DNA from: Chloroflexus sp. Y-396-1 | GTDB lineage: Bacteria; Chloroflexota; Chloroflexia; Chloroflexales; Chloroflexaceae | Assembly: GCF_000516515.1 (NCBI RefSeq) | Contig: NZ_KI911784.1 | Location: forward strand, 3,448,633-3,512,632 | Direction of reading: 5' to 3' | Length of the DNA stretch: 64,000 bases | In this document: in pieces, positions 9,297-18,912 of the stretch | How the letters are laid out: the number at the start of each line of letters is the position of its first letter | Numbering within the stretch: position 1 is the stretch's first letter | The notes under the pieces: model-generated | What the model saw: only the letters and a program-made list of their open reading frames with translations | What the model was told of the DNA's origin: nothing | Database searches by the model: none | Position numbers and translations under genes: made by a program

Positions 9297-11462
9297 CTAA
9301 TTCCCTGTCACCGCTGTAATCTGCATGGGCGGTACACTGGCAACCTGCTCGATCAAGACAGCCAGTGCTCGCGGTTGAATGTGATACATCTGATCGGTAA
9401 CGGGCAGGGGCTGATCTAAATCAGGTTGAGCGGTATCGATGACGACGTGCCAGCTTGCATCGTCTGGCCAATCAGGTAAGATAAATGGAACGGCCTCGTC
9501 GCCAGCGTTAATTAACACCAGCAGCACATCATCGCGCATCGAGTTCCCGCGTTCATCGCGATCGTCAATCACAGCTCCATTCAGCAAAACCCCAATACAG
9601 CGCAACTCCGGCTGCTGCCAGAGTTCGGGACCAACTTCTTGACCATCGGGGCTGAGCCATTCGACGTCGTATTCGGCATTACCAAGATGACCGGTAAAAA
9701 AGCGACGACGGCGTAACACGGGATGATTGCGTCGGAATGCGATTAGCCGTTGAGTAAACGCATGCAGAAGATCGGCTTCTGGCTCAGACCGCCAGTCAAC
9801 CCAAGAGATGGGGTTATCTTGACAGTAGGCGTTGTTATTGCCTTGCTGAGTACGGCCACGTTCATCACCGGCCAGCAGCATCGGTGTACCCTGCGATAAG
9901 AAAAGGGTAGCAATGAAATTCATCATCTGCCGCAGTCGCAATGCCCGAATTTCCGGATTGTCAGTAGGCCCTTCGACGCCGCAGTTCCACGAATTATTGT
10001 GGTTATCACCATCACGATTGTCTTCACCATTGGCTTCGTTGTGTTTTTCGTTGTACGAAACCAGATCACGCAGTGTAAAGCCATCGTGGGCAGTGACAAA
10101 GTTGATCGAATGGTACGGACGACGCCCATTGTGCTGATAGAGATCCATCGATCCCATAAAACGTGAAGCGAACTCGGCTGCCTGACCAGGATCGCCTTTC
10201 CAAAAGCGACGTACTGTGTCTCGATACCGACCATTCCACTCGGCCCACGGTGGTGGAAAACGACCGACCCAATAGCCGTCAAAACCGACATCCCATGGCT
10301 CGGCGATGAGCTTGACTCGCGAGAGAATAGGGTCCTGGCGCACCATTGCCAAAAAAGGACTGGTCTGTTCAGAGCCGACCGGGCCACGGGTAAGCGTGCG
10401 GGCGAGATCAAACCGGAAGCCGTCGACGTGCATCTCGGTCACCCAGTAGCGTAGCGAGTCGAGGACAAGCTGGAGTGTGCGGGGATGGTTCAGATCAAGA
10501 CTATTCCCGGTTCCGGTATCATCAAGATAATACCGCGGCTGATCGGGCACTAACCGGTAGTAGGCAACATTATCGATTCCGCGAAAACTCAGCGTCGGAC
10601 CAAGATGATTCCCTTCGCCGGTGTGGTTGTATACCACATCGATAATAACTTCGATTCCGGCGACGTGCAGAGCCTTGACCATAGCTTTAAATTCATTAAC
10701 CTGGGCCTGCGGATCAGATGTACTGGCGTACCGTGGTTCTGGACTAAAATAATTGATCGGCTGATACCCCCAATAGTTGGTCAACCCACGGTCAGCAAGA
10801 AACTGATCGGTGATGAAAGCGTGTACCGGTAAGAGTTCAACGGCTGTCACACCAAGTTCTTTCAGATACGCAATAACTGCTGGCGATGCCAGACCAGCAT
10901 AGGTTCCCCGTAACTGTTCTGGGACGTCGGGATGGAGTTTGGTAAAACCCTTGACGTGTAGTTCATAAATCACCGAGTCGGCCAGCGGCGTATCAGGAGG
11001 TCGATCATCGCCCCAATCAAAGCTGGGATCGATTACTACCGAACGGGGGACATACGGTGCACTGTCACGCTTGCCAATGGTGAGATCCCCATACGGACTA
11101 TCAACCCGATACCCGTAGTTTGCTTTATCCCAGATCAGTTCTCCATAGAGGGCGCGAGCATACGGATCGATCAGCAGCTTATACGGATTAAAACGATGGC
11201 CTTGCTTTGGTAAGTATGGCCCGTGAACCCGATAGCCATAGAGTTGTCCAGGTTGCAAGCCGGGAATATACCCATGCCAGACATCGTCCGTCCGCTCAGG
11301 AAGAACGATACGTACTGCTTCGCGAGCTGCGGTAGGGCTATCGAACAGACACAACTCAATCCGACTTGCGTGTGCAGAGAAGATGGCGAAATTCACGCCT
11401 TCGCCGTCCCACGTTGCCCCAAGCGGATATGGACGACCCGGCCAGATGTCGGAAATCTGCAT
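9297..11462 (-). CDS. glgX: Glycogen debranching enzyme GlgX
   Basis: Hydrolyses alpha-1,6 branches of glycogen limit dextrins in the cytosol. The 721-residue protein has an N-terminal carbohydrate-binding (CBM48) region beginning PGRPYPLGATWDGEGVNFAI. The GH13 barrel shows DVVYNHT, the nucleophile motif DGFRFDLA near residue 350, the acid/base Glu in AEPWDVG near 387 and the third carboxylate in TAHDGFTLRD near 457. Length and order match bacterial GlgX/isoamylase. The ATG at 11462 has GGAGG 9 nt upstream; the frame extends further but without a family match. No other glycogen genes adjoin it. Confidence 0.93.
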   Translation of the reverse strand: MQISDIWPGRPYPLGATWDGEGVNFAIFSAHASRIELCLFDSPTAAREAVRIVLPERTDDVWHGYIPGLQPGQLYGYRVHGPYLPKQGHRFNPYKLLIDPYARALYGELIWDKANYGYRVDSPYGDLTIGKRDSAPYVPRSVVIDPSFDWGDDRPPDTPLADSVIYELHVKGFTKLHPDVPEQLRGTYAGLASPAVIAYLKELGVTAVELLPVHAFITDQFLADRGLTNYWGYQPINYFSPEPRYASTSDPQAQVNEFKAMVKALHVAGIEVIIDVVYNHTGEGNHLGPTLSFRGIDNVAYYRLVPDQPRYYLDDTGTGNSLDLNHPRTLQLVLDSLRYWVTEMHVDGFRFDLARTLTRGPVGSEQTSPFLAMVRQDPILSRVKLIAEPWDVGFDGYWVGRFPPPWAEWNGRYRDTVRRFWKGDPGQAAEFASRFMGSMDLYQHNGRRPYHSINFVTAHDGFTLRDLVSYNEKHNEANGEDNRDGDNHNNSWNCGVEGPTDNPEIRALRLRQMMNFIATLFLSQGTPMLLAGDERGRTQQGNNNAYCQDNPISWVDWRSEPEADLLHAFTQRLIAFRRNHPVLRRRRFFTGHLGNAEYDVEWLSPDGQEVGPELWQQPELRCIGVLLNGAVIDDRDERGNSMRDDVLLVLINAGDEAVPFILPDWPDDASWHVVIDTAQPDLDQPLPVTDQMYHIQPRALAVLIEQVASVPPMQITAVTGN

Positions 11463-11603
11463 AACAGAGAGCCTCCTGCAAAATAATAGGCAGCGAAACG
11501 CTGACCTTTTCATTGTCAACGAGACGCTGCCTCGCTATAACCTTCCTACGTAGATGTTCAGTTGAACAATACAGACAGTCTCTGAGCTTGCGTAGATCGA
11601 AAA

Positions 11604-12953
11604 TCAATCATCCTCTTTACGTTCACGCGACCGGAACACGATCACGATTGGCGTGCCCTGAAAGCCATACCGTTCACGCAGGCGATTCTCGAGATAGCGG
11701 GCATACGACCAATGCACAAGCTCACCATCGTTAGCAAAAAACAGAAAAACTGGTGGCTCAACCTGTGGTTGGACTGCATAGTATAACCGCAGATGGGCAC
11801 CCTTCTTTACAGCCATTGGTGGTTGCTGCAACATCACTTCGCGCAAGAAATTATTTAGCTCGCCGGTAGGTACCCGTTTCTGCCGTTGTCCATATACCTC
11901 GCGGGCGTAGTCGAGCAAATGAAACACTCGCTGACCGGTTAGCGCCGAGACGAAAACAATCGGCGCATAATCAGCAAACTTAAACGCTTCACGCACCTGA
12001 TCTTGAAATTCGTAATAGGTATGCGAATCTTTCTCGATCGCGTCCCATTTGTTCACCACCAGGATCAGGCCCTTTTTCGCTTCGATGACCATACCGGCAA
12101 TATGTGTATCCTGGGCAGTGACACCTTCAGTAGCATCGATGAGCAGCAGTGCCACGTCACACCGCTCGATTGCTCGCAGGGTTCGTAACACACTATACTT
12201 TTCGATACCGCGTTCGATCTTACCGGCCCGTCGGATGCCGGCCGTATCAATCAGGGTAATTGGTTCACCGTGGTAAACAATCGTCGTATCAATTGGATCG
12301 CGGGTTGTCCCTGGAATCGGACTAACAACACTCCGCTCTTGACCTAGCAGCCGGTTCAACAGCGAGGACTTGCCGACGTTTGGACGACCGACGATGGCGA
12401 CCCGTAAATGACGCTCTTCTTCTTGATCAAAGGTCTTTGGGGGAAAATGCTCGGTCAGCCGGTCAAGCACATCACCGGTACCGAGACCGTGGAAAGCACT
12501 CATTGGAATCGGATCGCCTAGATTAAGAGCATAAAACTCGACCGCATCGAGCATGCGTTCCTGACTATCACATTTGTTGACGGCCAACACGACCGGCTTT
12601 GCAGTTGTGCGGAGGATCGCCGCTACATCGGCATCGGCAGCCGTTAAGCCATCACGTCCGTCAACCATAAAGATAATAGCGTCGGCTTCAGCAATCGCAT
12701 GTTCAGCTTGAGCACGAGTACGGCGACTGATCTCGGCTTCAGGTAACGTGGGATCTTCGCCCCCGAAAAGGATTCCGGCAGTATCTACCACCGTAAATTC
12801 GCGTCCATTCCAAAACGTATCTCCGTAGAGACGGTCGCGTGTGGTACCGGGAATATCTTCAACTATCGCCCGCCGCTCGCCAATTAAGCGATTAAAGAAC
12901 GTCGATTTACCAACATTTGGGCGACCAACAATGGCCACAATCGGTTTTGCCAT
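11604..12953 (-). CDS. der: Ribosome biogenesis GTPase Der (EngA)
   Basis: Essential GTPase that assists maturation of the 50S subunit. The 449-residue protein carries two GTPase domains in tandem. The first has GRPNVGKST at residues 9-17, DTAG and NKCD; the second has GRPNVGKSS near 189, DTAG and NKWD. A KH-like C-terminal domain follows. The start ATG is preceded by CAGGAGGAG. A TATAAT at 12992-12997 (minus strand) upstream is a plausible -10 element, but no good -35 is seen. It is divergent from lrgA. Confidence 0.97.
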   Translation of the reverse strand: MAKPIVAIVGRPNVGKSTFFNRLIGERRAIVEDIPGTTRDRLYGDTFWNGREFTVVDTAGILFGGEDPTLPEAEISRRTRAQAEHAIAEADAIIFMVDGRDGLTAADADVAAILRTTAKPVVLAVNKCDSQERMLDAVEFYALNLGDPIPMSAFHGLGTGDVLDRLTEHFPPKTFDQEEERHLRVAIVGRPNVGKSSLLNRLLGQERSVVSPIPGTTRDPIDTTIVYHGEPITLIDTAGIRRAGKIERGIEKYSVLRTLRAIERCDVALLLIDATEGVTAQDTHIAGMVIEAKKGLILVVNKWDAIEKDSHTYYEFQDQVREAFKFADYAPIVFVSALTGQRVFHLLDYAREVYGQRQKRVPTGELNNFLREVMLQQPPMAVKKGAHLRLYYAVQPQVEPPVFLFFANDGELVHWSYARYLENRLRERYGFQGTPIVIVFRSRERKEDD

Positions 12954-13057
12954 AACTCCTCCTGGACGCCGACATACGTGCGTCCTCTAATATTATAGTA
13001 GGGATTGCAGATGGAGCAGTCAGAGGCAAGAATGATCACAATAGTATGGAGCAAGGT

Positions 13058-13399
13058 ATGATCGATGCACTGCTGGGTATTTTACTCTGCCAACTGATCG
13101 GCGAAGTCATGAGCCGTGGTCTTAGCCTACCAATACCAGGGCCAGTTGTTGGCATGTTACTCCTGTTTACCATCTTACGCTGGCGAGGCCGTATACCAGA
13201 TCAGCTTCGGACAACCGCCCAGACCATTCTGGATCACTTACCGCTGCTGTTCGTACCGGCAGGGGTCGGAGTGATCGTCCATTTGCCGCTCCTGAACCGT
13301 GAAGGATTGCCACTCCTGGCAACAATTGTAGTATCGACGATGATCACCCTGCTGGTTACTGGTTTCACAATGAGCATCCTACCTAAACGAAAGCGATAA
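13058..13399 (+). CDS. lrgA: LrgA/CidA-family holin-like protein
   Basis: Small integral membrane protein with four hydrophobic spans. It carries the family motif IPGPVVGMLLLF, with polar turns between spans. LrgA/CidA proteins act with LrgB in control of murein hydrolase release or in export of small metabolites. The ATG at 13058 is chosen because GGAG lies 6 nt upstream; an ATG 12 nt earlier lacks a ribosome site. lrgB follows 8 nt after the stop, giving the usual two-gene operon. Confidence 0.88.
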   Translation: MIDALLGILLCQLIGEVMSRGLSLPIPGPVVGMLLLFTILRWRGRIPDQLRTTAQTILDHLPLLFVPAGVGVIVHLPLLNREGLPLLATIVVSTMITLLVTGFTMSILPKRKR

Positions 13400-13407
13400 A
13401 CAATATT

Positions 13408-14130
13408 ATGGACGAACGCATCTTCTCACTGTGGGTCTACCTGGCCCAAACGCCATTACTCTGGCTAACGACAACGATTGCTGTATACCGACTTATGACG
13501 ATCATCAGCCGACGGTTTGGATCGCCACCGTTATTGAACCCGGTTTTATTAGCCATTGTGACAATTGTGATGATCTTGTTAGTTTCTGACACCCCCTACC
13601 CAACCTACTTTGACGGGGCACAATTTGTACACTTTCTCCTGGGACCAGCAACAGTCGCCCTAGCAATTCCGCTTTACGAAGCTGAGCGAACGCTGCGCAG
13701 AATCTTCTGGCCAGCCCTTACCGGTTTGCTGATCGGTTCAATAACCGGCATAACGGCTGCGGTAGTGGTTGGCCGGCTCTTTGGTCTATCTGACATAACC
13801 TTGCGCTCGCTTGTTCCAAAATCGATCACGACACCTATTGCGATGGGTGTGGCCGAACAACTCGGCGGATTACCATCACTGACCGCAGTCATTGTGATCA
13901 TGACGGGCATGGTCGGCGCTTTGTTCGGTTGGGAACTACTGGGCCTGATCGGGATACGCGACGACGGCGAACGGGGTTTTGCGCTCGGTCTGGCCTCACA
14001 CGGCCTGGGCACGGCGCGTTCGTTGCAGTTTAGTAGCGCAGCCGGGGCATTAGCCGGACTGGCGATGGGTTTAAATGGAGCCGTAACCTCACTGCTGGCT
14101 CCCATCATTGTACCCTGGTTGGGCCTGTAA
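13408..14130 (+). CDS. lrgB: LrgB/CidB-family membrane protein
   Basis: A 240-residue polytopic membrane protein, partner of LrgA. Family motifs are seen: NPVLLAI near the start, FLLGPATVALAIPLY, LVPKSITTPIAMG and GLASHGLGTARSLQFS. Six or more hydrophobic segments are present. It lies 8 nt after lrgA and ends at a strong hairpin (14155-14197). Confidence 0.92.
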   Translation: MDERIFSLWVYLAQTPLLWLTTTIAVYRLMTIISRRFGSPPLLNPVLLAIVTIVMILLVSDTPYPTYFDGAQFVHFLLGPATVALAIPLYEAERTLRRIFWPALTGLLIGSITGITAAVVVGRLFGLSDITLRSLVPKSITTPIAMGVAEQLGGLPSLTAVIVIMTGMVGALFGWELLGLIGIRDDGERGFALGLASHGLGTARSLQFSSAAGALAGLAMGLNGAVTSLLAPIIVPWLGL

Positions 14131-14154
14131 CGACGTATGAAATGAAACGTGACC

Positions 14155-14197
14155 CATATACTCTCCCCTTGCATCAAGATCAAGGGGAGAGTATATG
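14155..14197. terminator. 17-bp perfect hairpin between convergent genes
   Basis: Arms CATATACTCTCCCCTTG and CAAGGGGAGAGTATATG with a 9-nt loop lie between lrgB (plus) and the gene ending at 14206 (minus). No clear T-tract follows on either strand. It probably acts as a bidirectional terminator or transcript stabiliser. Confidence 0.6.
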
Positions 14198-14205
14198 TCC
14201 ATTCC

Positions 14206-14613
14206 TCACTGACGCTCCATTGTACCGTCTGGTAACCAGCGAATACGAACGCCGTTAATCTCCGTCCAGCCTTCGAGATCCTCTTCCTCTTCCTCCTGCG
14301 GGACGAGCACTGGGCCTCGATCCTGCGACCAGAGGATGAGTTCTTCGATTGTATACCATCCCGCTCGATAACGCACCTGATCGGCCGGATTAAGCCAGAA
14401 GCGAATCTGGCCGTCCATCCATTGCCAGCGCTCGAGCGATCGCCATTCCTTGCCCTGATCACTCAGGACGATCTTAACCTCCTCCAACATGCGCAGCAGT
14501 TCCGGTAATGACCGGGGTGTACCATAGCGCAACTGGAGCAGGCGCTGATTGATAGCGTCCCGCAGTCGTTCGAGCTCAGGTATGCTCAAACTTTCCAGAT
14601 CGAAGTCAGTCAC
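14206..14613 (-). CDS. Hypothetical protein, 135 residues
   Basis: Not recognised. The chosen GTG (14613) has AAAGGA 8 nt upstream; the frame is open further upstream but that part is Cys/Arg-rich and reads like non-coding sequence. The N-terminus is an amphipathic helix (SIPELERLRDAINQRLLQLR). Later come WRSLERWQWMDGQIRFWLNP, an acidic run EEEEEED and a C-terminal GVRIRWLPDGT. No membrane span or metal site is seen. It converges on lrgB. Confidence 0.55.
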   Translation of the reverse strand: MTDFDLESLSIPELERLRDAINQRLLQLRYGTPRSLPELLRMLEEVKIVLSDQGKEWRSLERWQWMDGQIRFWLNPADQVRYRAGWYTIEELILWSQDRGPVLVPQEEEEEDLEGWTEINGVRIRWLPDGTMERQ

Positions 14614-14884
14614 TGCGGCATCCTTTCCGGGATGTCGATCCGGTTTACAGCACGTACGCTCTTGCCGGCCCGCCTCGACACCCATAAACAGAATCTCTGG
14701 GATTTGGTAGCACGCACTGCGGTGTGCGTTGGTTGCTAACCTTCCCCCACATGTATCATACTCCAATTTTGTTACAGAATCCTTTCCACATGAGAGGGTT
14801 GGCAGCAATTTTCTCTCGCTGCAATAATAACGCAAATTGAGCCTATTGTGTTGCACGTGGCGATTGCTGGAGATAACATTTCAG

Positions 14885-15145
14885 TTATTTTTCAGGTTGG
14901 GTTGCCAGCTCGAGCCTTGTGAGCAACCACATCGCTTCTTCGAAAGTACGACCGCACATATCGGGATGCGGACGCAGGCTCACACATACTGCTGGTCGTT
15001 CTGGCTTGCCGTACAATGCACAACGATTGTCAGCGGTTAATTGGATACAGCGCACTCCAGCAGGCTTACCATTGGGCATACCAGGAATAGGTGATGAGAT
15101 CGAGGGTGCAATGCAACAGGCGCCGCAACCGACTCGACACTCCAT
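14885..15145 (-). CDS. YkgJ-type cysteine-cluster protein
   Basis: An 86-residue protein of the zinc/iron-chelating YkgJ/UPF0153 kind. The N-terminus has CRVGCGACC, followed by the spaced cysteines in GVRCIQL, NRCALYG, AVCVSLRP and DMCG, giving the family pattern of about eight Cys. The tail EEAMWLLTRLELATQP is also typical. The precise role of the family is unknown; metal binding is inferred from the Cys spacing. Confidence 0.85.
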   Translation of the reverse strand: MECRVGCGACCIAPSISSPIPGMPNGKPAGVRCIQLTADNRCALYGKPERPAVCVSLRPHPDMCGRTFEEAMWLLTRLELATQPEK

Positions 15146-15233
15146 AGGCTGCCTCCAGAGCTAATCCGGTGGGCGGGTAGAGGGTGGGACGAGACGATAA
15201 CCGATGTGTCAGCACGGTCTTTCTGAACGGGTA

Positions 15234-15908
15234 TCAGAGATTGTCTACCCGCTCGATCCGCAGACCTCTAATAGTGCGGCCACGTGCAGCCCAGCGTCGG
15301 TGATAGTGCGACTCGAAGACTGCTAATTCAGCCGGTGAAGCCGGGATAGCACGCAGCGCTGGGAAAGCGGGCAAGAGTTCTTGCATCAGTGCAAAGAGGT
15401 CAGGATGGTCGGTAAGAAAGCTGAGATAACCACCTGGAACAAGAGTACGGGCAGCACATGCCAGCATCTGTGGTGAGACGAGCAACTGATTGCGTTGGCG
15501 ATTCCGCAGGAGCGGTGGTGGGAAATGCAAGATGATGGTCGTTAAAGCTGCATCAGGAATGCGCTGATAGATCAGTCGCGCATCAGCGTGAATGAATAGG
15601 ATATTCGTCAGATCAAGCGCGACAGCGCGTTCGACAGCACGGTAGAGCGGTTTAGCCACAATATCGATGCCCACAAAGCAGGCAGTTGGCTGCGCTGCTG
15701 CCAGAGTACAAAGGTATTCGCCGGTAGCGCAGCCAAATTCGAGGGTCAGTGGTGCAGCACGACCAAACAACCCTTCGGCGCTGAGTGGTGGAAAACGCTC
15801 CGGCGTATGGTAAAGTTCATGCGCCGGCCACGAACGGTAGTAACGGGCAGCAATTTCAGGCGGCGGCGCAGTAACGTGTAAGCGTGCGGGATAACGACCT
15901 CTCCCCAT
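15234..15908 (-). CDS. TrmB-like tRNA (guanine-N7) methyltransferase
   Basis: A Rossmann-fold SAM methyltransferase of 224 residues. LEFGCATGEYLCTLA is the SAM-binding loop and VGIDIVAKPLYRAVERA matches the TrmB beta-2/helix region. TrmB makes m7G46 in tRNA. The signature usually written FPDPWPKxRHxKRR is here HFPPPLLRNRQRNQLLVSP, with several changes, so activity or substrate may differ. The C-terminal FESHYHRRWAARGRTI is TrmB-like. The start ATG matches the frame opening; no close partner gene is present. Confidence 0.7.
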   Translation of the reverse strand: MGRGRYPARLHVTAPPPEIAARYYRSWPAHELYHTPERFPPLSAEGLFGRAAPLTLEFGCATGEYLCTLAAAQPTACFVGIDIVAKPLYRAVERAVALDLTNILFIHADARLIYQRIPDAALTTIILHFPPPLLRNRQRNQLLVSPQMLACAARTLVPGGYLSFLTDHPDLFALMQELLPAFPALRAIPASPAELAVFESHYHRRWAARGRTIRGLRIERVDNL

Positions 15909-16398
15909 AGTTTCCGATTCCGTCTATCAAGCAATCATGAATGCCAAAACAATTATATAGCAAGCGTGTGTCTGAAAAAACCTTTTTGTCACCGGTCGTT
16001 CTCTTTCCCTTGTGTAAGAGGAAGAGGGGCTAGGGGGAAAGTAAGAGAGTACTGTGCCGTAGGCAGACTTGCACGGGCGCGGTTTGACAAAAGCTCCAAT
16101 AGGGTTCCGCCCACTCACCATCAGGAAGCGGCCAGAGGCCTGCCCTCCCAAGCTCTAGGAACATGTTTCAGACACTCTAATATCAATTCTGTCCAGAAGA
16201 ACCGTATATCACACTGCCAACCTTGTGCTCCATGCTGCAATCATCGCATCGCATGTCTGCCTTCCTCAGGTTAACACACTGGGGCGGTTGGAATGAGACG
16301 CGGTCTTCACAGTAGTGGTGGTATAAGAGCGCATCCTTGTAGAAAACGCGGCAGATCCTCTGGGGCAACAGAGAGGGTTTGACAGTAATGAAAAACCG
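15909..16398. repeat. 490-bp intergenic region with inverted-repeat element
   Basis: No gene is supported. GTGTCTGAAA at about 15968-15977 and its inverted copy TTTCAGACAC at about 16166-16175 bracket some 200 bp that include a fragment of the purine-rich intergenic repeat and GGCCAGAGGCCTGC near 16129. The same GTGTCTGAAA occurs near 50125. This may be a non-autonomous mobile element. Confidence 0.35.
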
Positions 16399-16941
16399 TT
16401 ATTCGGCCAAACGTAGCAGTGCCAACGCCATCACTGTTGCCCAGGCCAGTACCTTAAACTCACCGGCATGTAACGCTCTGCGCACTTCATCAACCGACAG
16501 CAGCACTAGCTCTTGCGCTTCTAGATCATCACTCTCGCCTTTACCAACAAACCTGGCCTGACGGGCTAGGAAGAGGTGAGCGACGCCGGCTCCGCGGTTC
16601 CCATCGACCGCATATGCTCCCAATGCTTCCCATTCGGTGGCGACGTAGCCGCTCTCTTCTTGCAATTCACGTTGCGCCGCTACCAGTGGATCTTCGCCCG
16701 GTTCGAGATACCCACCTACTGGGGCCAGCGAAAAGCCTTCGACCGCATATTTCTCCTGTCGGAAGAGCACAAACCGCTGATCAACAGTTATCGCCGCCAC
16801 ATTTACGTATTCAGGCGTGATGACCCATTGCCAGTTTGGGATTTCGCGGCCATTGGGTAAGACAAGATGATGCCGTTCAACTGTTAAAAATGGCGGTTGG
16901 TGCAACAATACTTCACGCTTAAGGAGCTTCCAGGTCGGCAT
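16399..16941 (-). CDS. NUDIX hydrolase, ADP-ribose pyrophosphatase-like
   Basis: Hydrolyses a nucleoside diphosphate linked to another moiety. The 180-residue protein carries a full Nudix box in GGYLEPGED followed by AAQRELQEESGY, with the Glu residues that bind magnesium. The N-terminal strand-rich part (LTVERHHLVLPNGREI) matches ADP-ribose pyrophosphatases. Its ATG lies inside the 3' end of the histidine kinase gene (23-nt overlap), with GGAG 7 nt before the ATG, so translation is probably coupled. Confidence 0.87.
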   Translation of the reverse strand: MPTWKLLKREVLLHQPPFLTVERHHLVLPNGREIPNWQWVITPEYVNVAAITVDQRFVLFRQEKYAVEGFSLAPVGGYLEPGEDPLVAAQRELQEESGYVATEWEALGAYAVDGNRGAGVAHLFLARQARFVGKGESDDLEAQELVLLSVDEVRRALHAGEFKVLAWATVMALALLRLAE

Positions 16942-18241
16942 GTGTTACTCCATTCTGCTCATTCCAGCGCGGTAAGATAAACCGGATGCAGGTTCCCCCT
17001 GCCTTATCGGCTTCGATACGAACTTGCCCGCCATGAATCCGTGCAGTCTGACGGGCAATGATCAGTTCAAGCATATGCGCTCGTTGCATTTGTGCTGAAA
17101 GAGCTTGCAAATCGGTGCTTGGTGGCAGACCCGGATCGGTTACTTCGATCCAGACATGGCTTTCATTCGCCGCACCACCAATTCGGATAATACCGCCATC
17201 TGGCAGTGACCGTGCGGCTGATACAATGAGATTCTTCAGAGCGGTGTAGATCAATCCACTCGCACCGGCTGCCGGTGGTAAGATGGGAAGACTCGTCACA
17301 ATCTGTATGTTCCCTGGGAGGGAGAGTTCTCGTTTGGCCTCAGCTACTGCGGCAAAAGCTATGGTTGTCATATCTACCGGCTGAATAACGATATGTTCGA
17401 CTTGGGTAAAACGCTGCAAGCGACGTGCGCTACCGGCCCCAATCTCGGCTGCTGTTTCAATCATCTGTAGATCGGTGAGCTGATCCTCGCCGGCGTCAAG
17501 TTCAAGCAATTGCGCACGACCCAAAATGACCGTCATCAAATTATTGATGTCGTGCGCAACACCCGCTGCTGCTAGCCCTACAACCTGAAGCTGCATAATG
17601 GCCGGATGAGTAATTGCTAGTGCCAACTCAATAAAATGAAGCTCATCGGGCCAAAAAGGGTAAGAACGTCCGTACCGATCACTCTCTTTGCCAAAGGTGT
17701 AGGGAAGCGTAATCGGTGCGTCGGTTGTAGATTGCGGGACGAGATTCAAACTGCGCAGTAATACTTCACTGAGCAGCGCCTGCCGTTCTTCCCCAGCAGC
17801 GTACCGCACTCTAAGTTGCTCGAGCAGATGCTGCCAGATCGTCTGCCGTATCGCCATACGGCGAATATAAACTCCCTCGACTAACGATGCCAAGCCCTCA
17901 AGGAGGGTTGACGATACTGACCATTCGTCTGGCAAGACCAGCCCCCCAACCACACGGCCACGCACGTTGAACGGCACCCAAGAACCCTGAACGGAGGTCA
18001 AGGTTTCAAATGCTGGTGCCTCGGTGAGTGGCATCACTGTTGTCGGTAACGGCCAGATCGGCGTTGGCCGGACAGATCGATGATGCACTAGCCAGGCAGT
18101 AGGACCAATAATCAGCCAGGTGGTCACTGGTACGAAAGAAGCTAAGGCATGACACAACTCTCGTTCAGTTACCGTCAGTGGCGAAAGATGAGCGAGACCA
18201 ACCGAGCGGTTAGCCGCTGAACTATCGGTAGCTTGATTCAT
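16919..18241 (-). CDS. Soluble sensor histidine kinase
   Basis: A 440-residue histidine kinase without a membrane span. The first 230 residues look like a GAF-type sensor region but are not clearly assigned. The H-box is AAGVAHDINNLMTVILGRAQ, of the HDxNN type found in NtrB-like and hybrid kinases. The ATPase part has ALKNLIVSAARSLPDGG (N-box), a degenerate EVTDPGLPP (G1), and GGTCIRFILP at the end. The glycine-rich G2 loop is poor, so ATP binding may be weak. It lies between dedA and the NUDIX gene, and no response regulator is adjacent. A GTG at 18259 is an alternative start; neither has a clear ribosome site. Confidence 0.78.
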   Translation of the reverse strand: MNQATDSSAANRSVGLAHLSPLTVTERELCHALASFVPVTTWLIIGPTAWLVHHRSVRPTPIWPLPTTVMPLTEAPAFETLTSVQGSWVPFNVRGRVVGGLVLPDEWSVSSTLLEGLASLVEGVYIRRMAIRQTIWQHLLEQLRVRYAAGEERQALLSEVLLRSLNLVPQSTTDAPITLPYTFGKESDRYGRSYPFWPDELHFIELALAITHPAIMQLQVVGLAAAGVAHDINNLMTVILGRAQLLELDAGEDQLTDLQMIETAAEIGAGSARRLQRFTQVEHIVIQPVDMTTIAFAAVAEAKRELSLPGNIQIVTSLPILPPAAGASGLIYTALKNLIVSAARSLPDGGIIRIGGAANESHVWIEVTDPGLPPSTDLQALSAQMQRAHMLELIIARQTARIHGGQVRIEADKAGGTCIRFILPRWNEQNGVTHADLEAP

Positions 18242-18264
18242 AAAAACGAAAATCGGCACGTTTA

Positions 18265-18912
18265 TTATTCACTACGGCTAAATGCCATCTTTCGCAACCC
18301 GCGCAATCGCTGCACAACAAAAACTACAGCAGCAATGACCAGCACAATTAGCACCAGCTTTTGGTACTGGTCAACAATTTCAATCACAAACTCCCAGTTG
18401 GCGCCAAGAATAACACCCCCAATCGTGAGCAAAGATGTCCAGATCGTCGAACCGATAGTCGTAAAGAGGAGAAATCGACCGAGCGGCATGCGGTTCATTC
18501 CAGCCGGTAATGAGATCAGACTCCGGATAATCGGAATGACCCGACCACCTAGCACGATAATGTCGCCATGAGTTGTAAAGGCGTTGAGCGCTTTATCTAG
18601 GTCCTGTTCAGACAACAGGAAAAAACGGCCATAATGACGGAAGAAGGGCCGTACCAGTGGTTCGCCAGCCAGCATCCCGATGTAGTAGAGAATAATCGCC
18701 CCTAAAACCGATCCCATCGTCCCGGCAGCAATTGCCAGCACCAGGTTCATTTCACCGCGCCCAACTAGAAAACCGGCAAATGGCATCACGAGTTCTGATG
18801 GAATTGGGGGAAAGAGGTTTTCGGCCAGCATAACCAGCGTAATACCCGGATAGCCAATAGTGAGAATGATACTCTCGATCCAGAGTCCAAGTTGTTCCAA
18901 TATTTGCCCCAT
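18265..18912 (-). CDS. DedA family membrane protein
   Basis: A 215-residue member of the DedA/SNARE-associated (VTT) family, now known to include lipid scramblases/flippases such as UptA and DedA itself. Motifs seen: ENLFPPIPSELVMPFAGFL, GSVLGAIILYYIG, the charged loop FRHYGRFFLLSEQDLDKA, and GGRVIPIIRSLISLPAG with the key Arg residues. The ATG has AAGGA 5 nt upstream. It is first in a three-gene operon with the histidine kinase and the NUDIX gene, driven by the promoter at 18967-18995. Confidence 0.92.
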   Translation of the reverse strand: MGQILEQLGLWIESIILTIGYPGITLVMLAENLFPPIPSELVMPFAGFLVGRGEMNLVLAIAAGTMGSVLGAIILYYIGMLAGEPLVRPFFRHYGRFFLLSEQDLDKALNAFTTHGDIIVLGGRVIPIIRSLISLPAGMNRMPLGRFLLFTTIGSTIWTSLLTIGGVILGANWEFVIEIVDQYQKLVLIVLVIAAVVFVVQRLRGLRKMAFSRSE

